Positions 1-8,027 of a stretch of 64,000 nucleotides of DNA are shown here, in pieces. The notes beneath the pieces were generated by a model, which made no database searches, was not told the origin of the DNA, and saw nothing but the letters and a program-made list of their open reading frames with translations. The stretch is taken from the NCBI RefSeq assembly GCF_004799495.1, contig NZ_SSMY01000002.1, positions 372,001 through 436,000 of the forward strand. Direction: 5' to 3'. This DNA is from Sphingomonas sp. (GTDB lineage Bacteria; Pseudomonadota; Alphaproteobacteria; Sphingomonadales; Sphingomonadaceae). Position numbers and translations under genes: made by a program. The stretch's first letter is position 1, and every line of letters begins with the position of its first letter.

Positions 1-284
1 GCCAGGAAGTCCTTGACGTTGAAGCGCAAGTCCTCGGTCAGCGCGATGCATTCGACCTTCACTTCATTGACGCGCGAGCGCAGCGCCGGGTCGCCGTCGT
101 CGAGCAAGGGTGCGAAGACGTGGCGGTGGACGAACAATTGGTACGACGCGACGAGCAGCATCGAGTCCGCGACACGGCGCTTGAGCCGCCGGGTGCTCGC
201 CGGATCGCGCGCCGCGGTCAGCGCTTCGCCCTCGGTGATCATGCCCTCGATCTCGGCGTAATAATCATCCAGCGTCTGCGGCAT
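1..284 (-). CDS. Hypothetical protein, 3' part cut by window edge
   Basis: The reverse strand reads open from an ATG at 284 to the window edge (94 residues, no stop). It begins MPQTLDDYYAEIEGMI and looks mainly alpha-helical, with conserved-looking acidic and hydrophobic spacing and the segment LLVASYQLFVHRHVF around residues 42-56. It has no signal peptide. I do not recognise the family. Helical bundles with interior histidines can belong to hemerythrin-like proteins, but the ligand pattern is not demonstrable here. The plus-strand frames over this stretch have arginine/serine-rich shadow composition. The gene is transcribed away from the LD-carboxypeptidase start, in the same direction. Confidence 0.6.
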   Translation of the reverse strand, partial: MPQTLDDYYAEIEGMITEGEALTAARDPASTRRLKRRVADSMLLVASYQLFVHRHVFAPLLDDGDPALRSRVNEVKVECIALTEDLRFNVKDFL

Positions 285-375
285 CGCGCGTCTCCGATGC
301 CGATCGCTAGCGCCAAATGGTTAGCAACAGGTTTGTCACGGCCGCCCGGCGCTCAGTCGTTACCTAAAATGGGTA

Positions 376-1215
376 TCAGTCCTTCGCGATTACCTGCCCG
401 AACGGCACGACATGGTTGCTCGCGACATGGCCGATCAGCGCGCGGCCCTCGTACGGCACCTTCATCAGCTTCGACCAGTCCCACGCGATCTGGTCGGCCG
501 AGTGGCCGAAATCGGCCTGGCCGTCGGCGGCGGGGAGCGTGACCGACCCGAGCCGCAGCGAGGCGACCCGCGCCAATTGCGTCGCGTTGGCGACGTGGAA
601 CATCATCCGGTCGACGCGATAGAGATGCTCGTCGACTTCCTCAATCAGCAGGTCGTGGTCGGCCAGGTCGGGGAGCCATTTGGTCCCGATCAGCGAGTCG
701 AGGATCGAGAGGTTGAAGGCCGCCGCCGGCCGCCCGCTGCCGACGATGCCGGGTTCGAGCGCGGACTTGTCCTGCTTCGTCAGCCACGCCAGCGACCGCG
801 CCGCACACTCGCGCCCGCCCTGCTTGCGGTTGATGTCGACCGGCATCGGCCCGTGGATCGGTCGCCCGATCTTCTTCGCGTAGAGCGCCCCGAGCATGAA
901 CCCCATGTCCGAATAACCGACATAGGCTTTGTTCCGCGCGGCCTCCTCCAGGTGCGGGAAGATCAGCGGGAAGAGCCGGTTTGACCCGTAGCCGCCGCGC
1001 GCAAACCAGACCGCGTGGTAGCTCGGGTCGTTGGCGTATTTGAGGAATGTGTCGGCGCGAAATTGGTCCGGTCCGGCCCAGGTATGTCCGCCCCCGCTCG
1101 CCCAGCATTGCGGATCGATCACCAGTTCGACGCCATATTCCGCCGCTAGCGCCGGCACCGCATCGAGCGCGTGTTCGTCGACCCGATTGGCCGGCGCCAT
1201 TACCGCGATTTTCAT
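376..1215 (-). CDS. ldcA: LD-carboxypeptidase (peptidase family S66)
   Basis: Cytoplasmic serine peptidase of family S66, which removes the terminal D-Ala from the murein tetrapeptide during cell-wall recycling. The 279-residue protein has no signal peptide, as expected. The triad is visible: Ser102 in the nucleophile turn VGYSDMGF, Glu192 in LLIEEVDE, and His263 in IGHVASNH. The N-terminus MKIAVMAPAN and the segment FARGGYGSNRL (71-81) are typical of the family. It diverges from a MurC/Mpl-type ligase with 56 bases between starts. The two could act in sequence: this enzyme makes the tripeptide, and a murein-peptide ligase re-attaches it to UDP-MurNAc. Family assignment is firm; exact specificity is inferred. 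Confidence 0.9.
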   Translation of the reverse strand: MKIAVMAPANRVDEHALDAVPALAAEYGVELVIDPQCWASGGGHTWAGPDQFRADTFLKYANDPSYHAVWFARGGYGSNRLFPLIFPHLEEAARNKAYVGYSDMGFMLGALYAKKIGRPIHGPMPVDINRKQGGRECAARSLAWLTKQDKSALEPGIVGSGRPAAAFNLSILDSLIGTKWLPDLADHDLLIEEVDEHLYRVDRMMFHVANATQLARVASLRLGSVTLPAADGQADFGHSADQIAWDWSKLMKVPYEGRALIGHVASNHVVPFGQVIAKD

Positions 1216-1271
1216 TGGCCCTGCCGCCCCGTCCTTGCCGTCATGCGTGAAAGCGGGAATAGCCCCAGCCG

Positions 1272-2693
1272 ATGGATAACGCCAACCCTACCGATCCGAT
1301 CGGCCGTCCGCATTTCTTCGTCGGGATTGGCGGGTCCGGAATGATGCCGCTGGCGATGATCCTGGCGGTGCGTGGGGCGAGCGTTGCGGGGTCTGATCGC
1401 AGCCTCGACCAGGCGCGGTTGCCCGCCAAGTTCGATTATCTCCGCGACCTCGGCGTGGCGCTTTACCCGCAGGACGGCAGCGGGATCGTATCACCCGATC
1501 AGGTCGTCATCGCCTCCGCGGCGATCGAGGCCACGGTGCCTGACATGGTCGCCGCCGAACGGTTGGGCTGCGAGCGCCGCACGCGCGCGGAGATGCTCGC
1601 TGATCTGTTCAACGTGTCGACAATGCCGATCGGCGTCGCCGGGACCAGCGGCAAGTCGACGGTCACCGGCATGATCGGCTGGATCCTGCGCGCGACCGAC
1701 CGCGACCCGACGGTGATGAACGGCGCGGTGATGAAGAATTTCGCCACCCCCAACGCGCCGTTCGCGAGCGCCCTGGTCGGTAGCGGCGACGCGTTCGTCA
1801 GCGAAGTCGACGAGAGCGACGGATCGATCGCGCTGTTCAGCCCGCGCGTCGCCGTGCTCAACAACGTCAGTCTCGACCACAAGAGCCTGGAGGAACTCAA
1901 CCAGCTGTTCGGCGACTTCATCGCCAAGGCCGAACTGGCGGTGATCAACCTCGACAATCCCGACGGCGCGGCGCTGGCGGGGACGCTGCCGAAGCGCCAG
2001 GTGATCGGGTTCGGGCTCGACATCGATGCCGAGTTCAGCGCGCGCGATATCCAGGAACGACCGTTCGGCGCGAGTTTCACGCTGGCGGTCAAGGGCCACG
2101 AGTCGATGCCGGTCGAGCTCCAGGTGCCGGGGCGCCATAACATCTCCAACGCGCTCGCCGCGATTGCCGCGGCGCGCTGCGCCGGAGTCGCGCTCGACGA
2201 AGCCGCGATCGCGATCGGCGGGTTCACGGGCCTACGCCGCCGCTTCGATCTCGTAGGCGAGACGCAGGGCGTGACCGTGCTCGACGATTTCGGGCACAAC
2301 CCCGACAAGATCGCCGCGACGCTCGCCACGCTCCATGCCTTTCCCGGGCGGCTGCTCGTGCTGTTCCAGCCGCACGGCTACGGGCCGCTCAAGGTCATGC
2401 GCCGAGAACTCGTCGATGCGTTCGCGCGCGGTCTCAAGCCGGGCGATGTGCTCGTGTTGCCCGACCCGGCCTATTATGGCGGGACGGTCGCGCGCGAGGT
2501 GGCGAGCGCGGACATCGTCGCCGATCTCGCCGCGCGCGGCTGCGACGCGCGCCACATCGCCGACCGCGCCGAGGCGGCGGCGACCATCGCGGCACTCGCG
2601 GAAAGCGGCGACCGCGCGATCGTGATGGGCGCGCGCGACGACACGCTGAGCCAGGTCGCCGGCGACATTCTCGCGCAAATCGCCGCGCGCTAA
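1272..2693 (+). CDS. Mur ligase family protein (MurC/Mpl type)
   Basis: ATP-dependent ligase of the MurC/Mpl branch, 473 residues. An N-terminal nucleotide-sugar binding domain carries FVGIGGSGM (16-24). The central ATPase domain has the P-loop GTSGKST (124-130), the acidic EVDESDGS and NVSLDHKSL motifs, and the C-terminal domain follows GRHNISNALAA and LDDFGHNPDK. The P-loop is Ser-Gly-Lys-Ser rather than the GTHGKT usual in MurC and E. coli Mpl, so this is a divergent branch. It sits back to back with an LD-carboxypeptidase and not in a division/cell-wall cluster. I therefore infer a recycling role (UDP-MurNAc plus murein tripeptide), not the essential MurC step. A specialised MurC paralogue remains possible. 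Confidence 0.8.
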   Translation: MDNANPTDPIGRPHFFVGIGGSGMMPLAMILAVRGASVAGSDRSLDQARLPAKFDYLRDLGVALYPQDGSGIVSPDQVVIASAAIEATVPDMVAAERLGCERRTRAEMLADLFNVSTMPIGVAGTSGKSTVTGMIGWILRATDRDPTVMNGAVMKNFATPNAPFASALVGSGDAFVSEVDESDGSIALFSPRVAVLNNVSLDHKSLEELNQLFGDFIAKAELAVINLDNPDGAALAGTLPKRQVIGFGLDIDAEFSARDIQERPFGASFTLAVKGHESMPVELQVPGRHNISNALAAIAAARCAGVALDEAAIAIGGFTGLRRRFDLVGETQGVTVLDDFGHNPDKIAATLATLHAFPGRLLVLFQPHGYGPLKVMRRELVDAFARGLKPGDVLVLPDPAYYGGTVAREVASADIVADLAARGCDARHIADRAEAAATIAALAESGDRAIVMGARDDTLSQVAGDILAQIAAR

Positions 2694-2700
2694 ACGAAAA

Positions 2701-2722
2701 GGGGCGAGCCGCGGCCCGCCCT
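2701..2722 (-). terminator. Rho-independent terminator of the small repeat gene
   Basis: A GC-rich interrupted palindrome (GGGCG...CGCCC around GCCGCGGC) lies between two convergent genes. Read on the minus strand it is followed by TTTTCGTTT, a good U tract for the gene starting near 2993. On the plus strand the T run is short, so termination for the ligase gene would be weaker. Confidence 0.55.
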
Positions 2723-2741
2723 TCATGTCACGTGATGCCGA

Positions 2742-2993
2742 TCAGGCCGGCTTGGCGCCCGGCGTGCCGCATTTGGCAAACTTGCCCTTGGCGTCCTTGC
2801 ACTTCACCGGCGCGGCGGGCTTCTTGTCGGGGCACTTCATGAACTTGCCCTTGGCATCCTTGCAGCGAGTCGCCGCGGGCGGCTTCTTATCCGGACATTT
2901 GACGAACTTGCCCTTGGCGTCCTTGCACGGCGCGGCGAGCGACGGCGTGGCGGACAGCGAAACCATGGCGAGAGCGAGAAACAACGTGCGCAT
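2742..2993 (-). CDS. Secreted small protein with three CKDAKGKF repeats
   Basis: An 83-residue (or 84-residue) protein with a signal peptide ending near SLAAPC, then three near-identical modules CKDAKGKFxKC separated by proline/lysine spacers (PDKKPPAATR, PDKKPAAPVK). Each module has two cysteines, so six are predicted in the exported part, suggesting one disulfide-closed loop per module. Two ATG codons lie side by side. The AGGAG sequence is 7 bases from the second (2993) and only 4 from the first (2996), so the second is preferred. The module resembles the short cysteine-bearing motif described as the PBCV basic adaptor domain, but I could not verify this. Function unknown. It is basic and periplasmic by inference. 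Confidence 0.75.
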   Translation of the reverse strand: MRTLFLALAMVSLSATPSLAAPCKDAKGKFVKCPDKKPPAATRCKDAKGKFMKCPDKKPAAPVKCKDAKGKFAKCGTPGAKPA

Positions 2994-3138
2994 CATCCAA
3001 CTCCTTTATGCCCGAAAGAGCGCGCCGGTGATGCGCCCGCCCGCTCACCAGTTCAAGACGGAAAAGTGGAAAGCCCGCTTGACAGACAAGTTTCCTTTAC
3101 TGTAAAGCTCCCTTCACTGATTCGAAAGGAGCCTTTAC

Positions 3139-3543
3139 ATGGCACACAGTGTGGCGACGCAGCGGTACAACGTTCGAGTGCTCGTCCTCAGCCTGGTCTA
3201 CGGCGTGTCGCTGCTGACCGCGGTGTATAGTTTCAAGCATCACTTGATCGCTGGTCCGTTGGCTTGGCTCGCGGCGCTGCTGCCGGGGCTGGCGATCGTC
3301 GGCATCTTCGCGTCGATCGGATTTTATCTGGTCGAGGAGCAGGATGAATATTTGCGCGTGATGATGGCCCGCCAGACGTTGTGGGCGAGCGGGTTCGCAT
3401 TGAGCGCCGCGACGATCTGGGGCTTCCTCGAAAGCTTCGATCTCGTCCCACACGTCGAATCCTATTATATCGCGGTGCTGTGGTTTGGCGGACTCGGGTT
3501 CGGGGCGTGCGCCAACCGGCTGACCAGCGGGAGGGGCGAGTGA
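3139..3543 (+). CDS. Four-TM membrane protein, unknown function
   Basis: A 134-residue inner-membrane protein with four predicted hydrophobic segments (about 14-33, 38-62, 80-98, 107-126) and a short acidic loop VEEQDEYLRVM between TM2 and TM3. A strong AAAGGAG ribosome site precedes the ATG. Its last codon region overlaps the GTG start of an Xre-type regulator (GTGA overlap), so the two are translationally coupled. Pairing of a small membrane protein with a minimal Cro/CI-type regulator is recurrent in bacteria, which suggests a regulatory or stress module. I do not recognise a named function. Confidence 0.8.
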   Translation: MAHSVATQRYNVRVLVLSLVYGVSLLTAVYSFKHHLIAGPLAWLAALLPGLAIVGIFASIGFYLVEEQDEYLRVMMARQTLWASGFALSAATIWGFLESFDLVPHVESYYIAVLWFGGLGFGACANRLTSGRGE

Positions 3544-3743
3544 ATAACCGCCTCAAGGTCCTGCGCGCCGAGCGCAATTGGAGCCAGGGCGACCTCGCCG
3601 CCGCGCTCGACGTGTCGCGCCAGAGCGTCAACGCGATCGAGACGGGCCGCTACGACCCCTCGCTCCCCCTCGCCTTCAAGATCGCCGAGCTGTTCGCGCT
3701 CGCCATCGAAGACGTCTTCACCAGCCCATCGAAGGAAATCTGA
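3540..3743 (+). CDS. Small Xre/Cro-CI family transcriptional regulator
   Basis: A 67-residue protein consisting only of a helix-turn-helix of the Xre type: RNWSQGDLAAALDVSRQSVN followed by AIETGRYDPSLPLAFKIAELF. This is the minimal YozG-like form. The start is GTG at 3540, overlapping the stop of the membrane-protein gene (GTGA). A longer in-frame extension from 3381 runs inside the upstream gene and is rejected. It probably regulates its own operon with the upstream membrane protein. The downstream hydrolase begins two bases after its stop. Confidence 0.9.
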   Translation: MNNRLKVLRAERNWSQGDLAAALDVSRQSVNAIETGRYDPSLPLAFKIAELFALAIEDVFTSPSKEI

Positions 3744-3745
3744 CC

Positions 3746-4660
3746 ATGAACCGCATGTTCCCCATCGCCGTTGCGTTGTTCGCCTGTTTTATCGCGCACG
3801 AATCGCACGGCCGGCCGCTTGCTCCCGCCGCCGCCGCCGCCACGGCCGCCGAGGTCCGGATGGATCACATCTCGATCGTCGCGATGGGCAAGGGATCGCC
3901 CGTCATCCTGATCCCCGGCCTGTCGAGCCCGCGCGCGGTGTGGGACGGTGCCGCGCCGAATCTCGCCAAGACGCACCGCGTGATCCTGGTGCAGGTCAAC
4001 GGGTTCAGCGGCGACGATGCGGGTGCGAACCTGAAGCCCGGAATCCTCGACGGCGTGGTCGCCGACCTCGACGCCTATATCGTCAAGAACAAGCTACAGG
4101 GCGCGGCGGTGGTCGGGCATTCGATGGGCGGGCTGCTCGGCATGATGCTGGCGAAGGCGCACCCGGGCGACGTCGGTAAGCTGATGATCGTCGACTCGCT
4201 GCCCTTCTACGGCATGCTGTTCGGGCCGACCGCGACCACCGCGATGGTCCAGCCGCAAGCCGCGATGATGCGCGACAAGATGATCGCGGGCTACGGCAAG
4301 CCCGCCGATGCGGCGAACGTCGAAGGCGTCGCCAACGCGCTCGCGCTGAAGCCGGGCAGCCGCGAGCTAGTCAAGGGATGGATGGCCGCCGCCGATCCGC
4401 GCGTGTCGGGCGAGGCGATGTACGAGGATCTCCAGACCGACCTGCGCGCCGACATGGCGGGCATCAAGACGCCGATGACGATCGTCTATCCGTGGAACGA
4501 CGCGCGCCCGACCAAGCCGATCGCCGATACGCTGTACAAGGCCGCGTATGCCGCCGCGCCGCACATGACCTATGTCGACATCGGCGACGCCGCGCATTTC
4601 GTAATGCTCGACCAGCCCGAGGCGTTCGCCAAGGCGCTGGACGCGTTTCTGGCGAGCTAA
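3746..4660 (+). CDS. Exported alpha/beta hydrolase
   Basis: A 304-residue alpha/beta-hydrolase fold protein with an N-terminal signal peptide (MNRMFPIAVALFACFIAHES, cleavage near residue 22). The nucleophile elbow is GHSMGG with Ser126. The oxyanion-hole region is LIPGLSSPRAVW (55-66) and the catalytic His lies in DAAHFVML near the C-terminus. The ATG at 3746 sits two bases after the regulator stop, and a GAAGGA sequence lies 10 bases upstream. Longer in-frame starts read through the regulator in the wrong frame and lack a signal peptide. Substrate is unknown. The operon position with a membrane protein and an Xre regulator suggests a regulated envelope function. Confidence 0.85.
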   Translation: MNRMFPIAVALFACFIAHESHGRPLAPAAAAATAAEVRMDHISIVAMGKGSPVILIPGLSSPRAVWDGAAPNLAKTHRVILVQVNGFSGDDAGANLKPGILDGVVADLDAYIVKNKLQGAAVVGHSMGGLLGMMLAKAHPGDVGKLMIVDSLPFYGMLFGPTATTAMVQPQAAMMRDKMIAGYGKPADAANVEGVANALALKPGSRELVKGWMAAADPRVSGEAMYEDLQTDLRADMAGIKTPMTIVYPWNDARPTKPIADTLYKAAYAAAPHMTYVDIGDAAHFVMLDQPEAFAKALDAFLAS

Positions 4661-4668
4661 ACATTGTG

Positions 4669-4760
4669 CCGTCATCCCCGCGAAGGCGGGGATCCATCTC
4701 CCGCCGTTGCCGCAAGAGGCGCGGTTGGGGAGATGGGGCCCGCTTTCGCGGGGGTGACGG
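4669..4760. repeat. Intergenic inverted repeat of the CCGTCATCCCCGCGAAGG type
   Basis: A 92-base imperfect palindrome. The left arm begins CCGTCATCCCCGCGAAGGC, and the right arm ends CGCTTTCGCGGGGGTGACGG. The internal ATCTCCC/GGGAGAT arms also pair. It lies between two hydrolase genes on the same strand and could fold as a long hairpin in the transcript. Similar elements are scattered in alphaproteobacterial genomes. Here it is a single copy of its type. Confidence 0.75.
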
Positions 4761-4782
4761 AGTTGATACAGGCGCGCGGATC

Positions 4783-5493
4783 ATGACCGACACTCTCCGC
4801 CCCGCGCTCGCCTATCACCTGACCGTCGGCAAGGGGCCGCCGGTCCTCTTCCTCCCCGGCTATGCCTCCGACATGGAAGGGGCCAAGGCGCTCGCGCTGG
4901 AAACGTGGGCGAAGGCGAGCGGACGGACGTTTTGCCGTTTCGACTATGCCGGCTGTGGCGCGAGCGAAGGTGCCTTCGAGGAGCAGACGCTGACCGGCTG
5001 GCGCGACGATGCGCTCGAAATGCTCGATCTCTTTTCGGAACCCGCGATCCTGGTCGGGTCGTCGATGGGCGGGTGGATCGCGCTGATGCTGGCGCGCGAT
5101 CACCCCGAAAGGGTCGCGGCGCTGGTCGGGATCGCCGCGGCCGCCGATTTCACCGACTGGGGCTTCTCGATGGAAGAGAAGATGAAGCTGCTCCAGAACG
5201 GCCGGATCGAGCGCGCGTCGCCCTATGCCGACCAGCCGACCGTCTTCACCAGCCGCTTCTGGCAGTCGGGCGAGGCGTCGCGGATGACCGCGGCGGCGAT
5301 CGCGATTTCGTGCCCGGTGCGGCTGATCCACGGGCTCGGCGACCGCGACGTGCCGGTCGACCGCAGCATGCACCTGCTCCACCAGATCCGCTCAGGCGAT
5401 GTTCAGGCGACGCTGGTCAAGCACGGCGACCACCGGCTGTCGCGCGACGAGGACATCGCGCTGCTGATCCGGACGATTGAAGGGCTTTCATGA
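4783..5493 (+). CDS. Alpha/beta hydrolase (ABHD10-like)
   Basis: A 236-residue cytoplasmic alpha/beta hydrolase. The nucleophile motif is GSSMGGW (Ser94), the oxyanion region is FLPGYASDMEG (23-33), and the strand/turn CRFDYAGCGASEG (51-63) is typical of the ABHD10/BAAT-like acyl-thioesterase group. The C-terminal GLGDRDVPV and HGDHRLSR provide the predicted Asp and His. The ATG at 4783 follows the inverted repeat; longer reading frames cross the repeat and are not plausible. The stop overlaps the TPR gene start (ATGA), so the two are probably co-translated. The substrate is not evident. Confidence 0.85.
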   Translation: MTDTLRPALAYHLTVGKGPPVLFLPGYASDMEGAKALALETWAKASGRTFCRFDYAGCGASEGAFEEQTLTGWRDDALEMLDLFSEPAILVGSSMGGWIALMLARDHPERVAALVGIAAAADFTDWGFSMEEKMKLLQNGRIERASPYADQPTVFTSRFWQSGEASRMTAAAIAISCPVRLIHGLGDRDVPVDRSMHLLHQIRSGDVQATLVKHGDHRLSRDEDIALLIRTIEGLS

Positions 5494-6263
5494 TTCTCCT
5501 AGCGCTCGCGCTGCAAGCCGCCGCTTCCGCCCCGACCCCGCTCGACGCGCGCTACAAGGCGTGCCTCGATCTCGCCACCAGCAATCCGCAGGACGCCGAG
5601 AGCGAGGCGGAGCGCTTCCGGCTGGCGGGCGGCGGCGCGCGGGCGCGACAGTGCCTGGGGCTGGCCTATGCGCAGCAAGAGCGGTGGCGCGACGCGGCGG
5701 GCGCGTTCGAGGCGGCCGCGCGCGAGGCCGATGCCGCGAAGGATCCGCTCGGTGCGCGCTATTGGGCACAGGCGGGCAATGCGTGGCTGGCGGCGAACGA
5801 GCCGGTCAAGGCCTATGCCGCGCTCAACACCGCGCTCGCGGGGACGGCGCTGACGGGGCAGGACAAGGGCGAGGCGCTGCTCGACCGCGCGCGGACGTTG
5901 GTTGCGGCAGGGCAAGCGTCGGCGGCGCGTGGCGACCTCGACTCGGCGCTGGAGAGTGCGCCGAACGACCCGCTCGCGTGGCTACTCTCGGCGACGCTCG
6001 CGCGGCGGATGAAGGACCTGCCGCGCGCGCAAAGCGACATCGCGCAGGCACTCAAGCTGTCGAGCGACGATGCGTCGGTGCAACTGGAGGCGGGCAACAT
6101 CGCCGCACTGGCGGGCGACGCGACCGCGGCGAAAACGGCCTGGGAAACGGCGGTCAAACTCGCACCCACCAGTACGCCGGGTCAGCAGGCACGCGCCGCG
6201 CTTGGGCAGTTCGATGCCCCACCGCCCGCGCCCTCGCCGACACCAGCACCGCCCGCCAAATAG
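5490..6263 (+). CDS. TPR repeat protein with N-terminal signal-like segment
   Basis: A 257-residue protein. It begins with a short hydrophobic segment (MILLALALQAAASA) that may be a signal peptide, followed by four to five helix-turn-helix TPR-like units between about residues 45 and 230, with alanine/leucine patterns such as GLAYAQQERWRDAAGAFEAA. The C-terminus is a proline-rich tail (PPPAPSPTPAPPAK). It overlaps the upstream hydrolase by four bases (ATGA). TPR proteins act as scaffolds; the partner here is not known. Confidence 0.8.
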   Translation: MILLALALQAAASAPTPLDARYKACLDLATSNPQDAESEAERFRLAGGGARARQCLGLAYAQQERWRDAAGAFEAAAREADAAKDPLGARYWAQAGNAWLAANEPVKAYAALNTALAGTALTGQDKGEALLDRARTLVAAGQASAARGDLDSALESAPNDPLAWLLSATLARRMKDLPRAQSDIAQALKLSSDDASVQLEAGNIAALAGDATAAKTAWETAVKLAPTSTPGQQARAALGQFDAPPPAPSPTPAPPAK

Positions 6264-6319
6264 CTGGCATCCGCCGGGACGCGCTCCTATCTCCGCCACA
6301 ATCAGCGGGAGGAGCGCGC

Positions 6320-6772
6320 ATGAACTATCTCCACACGATGATCCGGGTCAGCGATCCTGATGCGACGGTCAGATTCTTCGAATTGCTCGGTCTCAAGGAA
6401 ATCCGCCGGTTCGACAACGAGAGGGGCCGCTTCACGCTGATCTTCCTCGCCACCCCCGACGACAATGCGGAACTGGGCGAGAAGCGCCGCGCGGAGGTCG
6501 AGCTGACCTACAACTGGCCCGCGGAAGACGGATCGGCCGAGACCTATACCGGCGGGCGCAATTTCGGCCACCTCGCCTACCGCGTCGACGATATCTACGC
6601 GACGTGCCAGCGGCTGATGGACGCCGGGGTGACGATCAACCGCCCGCCGCGCGACGGCCACATGGCCTTCGTCCGCACCCCCGATGCGATCTCGATCGAA
6701 TTGCTACAAAAGGACGGCCCGCTCGCGCCCGCCGAGCCGTGGGCGTCGATGCCCAATACGGGGGAATGGTGA
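6320..6772 (+). CDS. gloA: Lactoylglutathione lyase (glyoxalase I)
   Basis: Converts the hemithioacetal of methylglyoxal and glutathione to S-lactoylglutathione. The 150-residue single-chain form has the metal ligands expected for the Ni-type family: His5 (MNYLH), Glu61 (VELTYNW), His84 (FGHLAYRV) and Glu127 (SIELLQ). It is slightly longer than the E. coli enzyme because of an insertion around residues 45-56. A GGGAGGAG site lies 6 bases before the ATG. It is the first gene of an overlapped set that ends with glyoxalase II, so both halves of the pathway would be made together. Confidence 0.93.
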   Translation: MNYLHTMIRVSDPDATVRFFELLGLKEIRRFDNERGRFTLIFLATPDDNAELGEKRRAEVELTYNWPAEDGSAETYTGGRNFGHLAYRVDDIYATCQRLMDAGVTINRPPRDGHMAFVRTPDAISIELLQKDGPLAPAEPWASMPNTGEW

Positions 6773-6981
6773 TGGACGCGCCCGCCCCGCTGCTGCTCGA
6801 CCTGCTCGCCTCGCTGAAGGCCGGGCCGAAACCCTATGCCGAGGTGATGGACGCGTGGCGGACGAGTTGCCCGCGCTTGCCGGTGTGGGAGGATGCGGTC
6901 GACCTTGGGCTGGTGCGCCGCGACCACGATCTCGTAGCGCTGACCGAGGCGGGCGCGGCGCGGCTCGACGCGCGGCCGTAA
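6772..6981 (+). CDS. Small winged-helix-like protein in glyoxalase operon
   Basis: A 69-residue soluble protein with three predicted helices and a hairpin-like end (LGLVRRDHDLVALTEAGAARL), reminiscent of a winged helix. The ATG shares one base with the gloA stop (TGATG), and its own TAA shares one base with the next ATG (TAATG). A GTG one codon upstream is an alternative. Its position between glyoxalase I and a flavin enzyme suggests a regulator or accessory of the detoxification operon. No function is known to me. Confidence 0.7.
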   Translation: MDAPAPLLLDLLASLKAGPKPYAEVMDAWRTSCPRLPVWEDAVDLGLVRRDHDLVALTEAGAARLDARP

Positions 6982-8027
6982 TGACCGGCTGGCCCGACCC
7001 GCGGTTCCTCGACCTGACCGGCGCGGAAGCGCCGATCGTTCAAGCGCCGATGGCGGGCGCGAGCGGCGTCGCGCTGGCGGTGGCGGCGATGCGCGGTGGG
7101 GCGGTCGGGTCGCTGCCATGCGCGATGCTGACGCCGATCCAGGTGATCGTGCAATCGGCCGAAGTGCGTGCTGAGGCGGACGGGCCGCTCAACCTCAATT
7201 TCTTCTGCCACACGCTTGCCCCTGCGCCCGACGATAGCCCCTGGCGGAAACTACTGACGCCTTTTTACGAGGAAGAGGGAGTCGAGCCCGGCACACCGCC
7301 GCCGCCGCTGCGCCGCCCGTTCGATGCGGCGATGGCCGAGGCGGTCGAGGCGGTGCGGCCGGAGATCGTCAGCTTCCATTTCGGGCTGCCCGACGCTGGC
7401 GTGCTGGCGCGCGTCCGCGCAAGCGGCGCGCTGGTGTTCGGCAACGCGACCTCACCGGACGAGATGCGCTGGCTCACCGATGCCGGGGTCGATGCGATCG
7501 TGCTGCAGGGCGCAGAGGCCGGGGGGCATGCCGGATGGTTCCTCGATGGGCACCGTCCGGCTCCGCTTGCCGAACTGCTCCGCGTCGACGTGCCAATCCC
7601 CAAAATTGCCGCGGGCGGGGTGGCCGATGCTGCGGGCATGGCTGCAGCATTTTCCGCCGGCGCGAGCGCGGTGCAAATCGGCACCGCCTATCTCGCCAGC
7701 CCGGAAAGCCTGGCGAGCGCGCCGCACCGCGCGTTGATCGGCACCGCGACCGATACCGTCTTCACCAATCTGTTTTCGGGCGGCATCGCGCGCGGTTTTC
7801 GCAACCGATTGATCGACGCGATCGGGCCGGTCAACGACGCCGCCCCGCCCTTCCCGCACGCCTCTGCCGCGCTCGCACCGTTACGCATGGCAGCCGAAGC
7901 CGACGGACGCGGCGACTATTCGCCGCTGTGGGCCGGGGCCGGCGCAGCGCGCGTGCGGCCCGAACCCGCCGAGGCGCTGACTCGCCGCCTTGCCGCCGAA
8001 AGCCTCGCCCTCCTGGAGACCGCCTGA
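6981..8027 (+). CDS. Nitronate monooxygenase / 2-nitropropane dioxygenase family
   Basis: An FMN-dependent TIM-barrel enzyme of the NPD family, 348 residues. Visible family features are the N-terminal PIVQAPMAGASG, the strand EIVSFHFGLP, the phosphate-binding GAEAGGHAG (about 175-183), PKIAAGGVADAAG, and AVQIGTAYLAS near the second flavin phosphate site. Members oxidise alkyl nitronates such as propionate-3-nitronate. The gene shares single bases with both neighbours in the glyoxalase operon, an unusual company. It may handle a reactive carbonyl or nitro compound; that is inference. Confidence 0.87.
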   Translation: MTGWPDPRFLDLTGAEAPIVQAPMAGASGVALAVAAMRGGAVGSLPCAMLTPIQVIVQSAEVRAEADGPLNLNFFCHTLAPAPDDSPWRKLLTPFYEEEGVEPGTPPPPLRRPFDAAMAEAVEAVRPEIVSFHFGLPDAGVLARVRASGALVFGNATSPDEMRWLTDAGVDAIVLQGAEAGGHAGWFLDGHRPAPLAELLRVDVPIPKIAAGGVADAAGMAAAFSAGASAVQIGTAYLASPESLASAPHRALIGTATDTVFTNLFSGGIARGFRNRLIDAIGPVNDAAPPFPHASAALAPLRMAAEADGRGDYSPLWAGAGAARVRPEPAEALTRRLAAESLALLETA

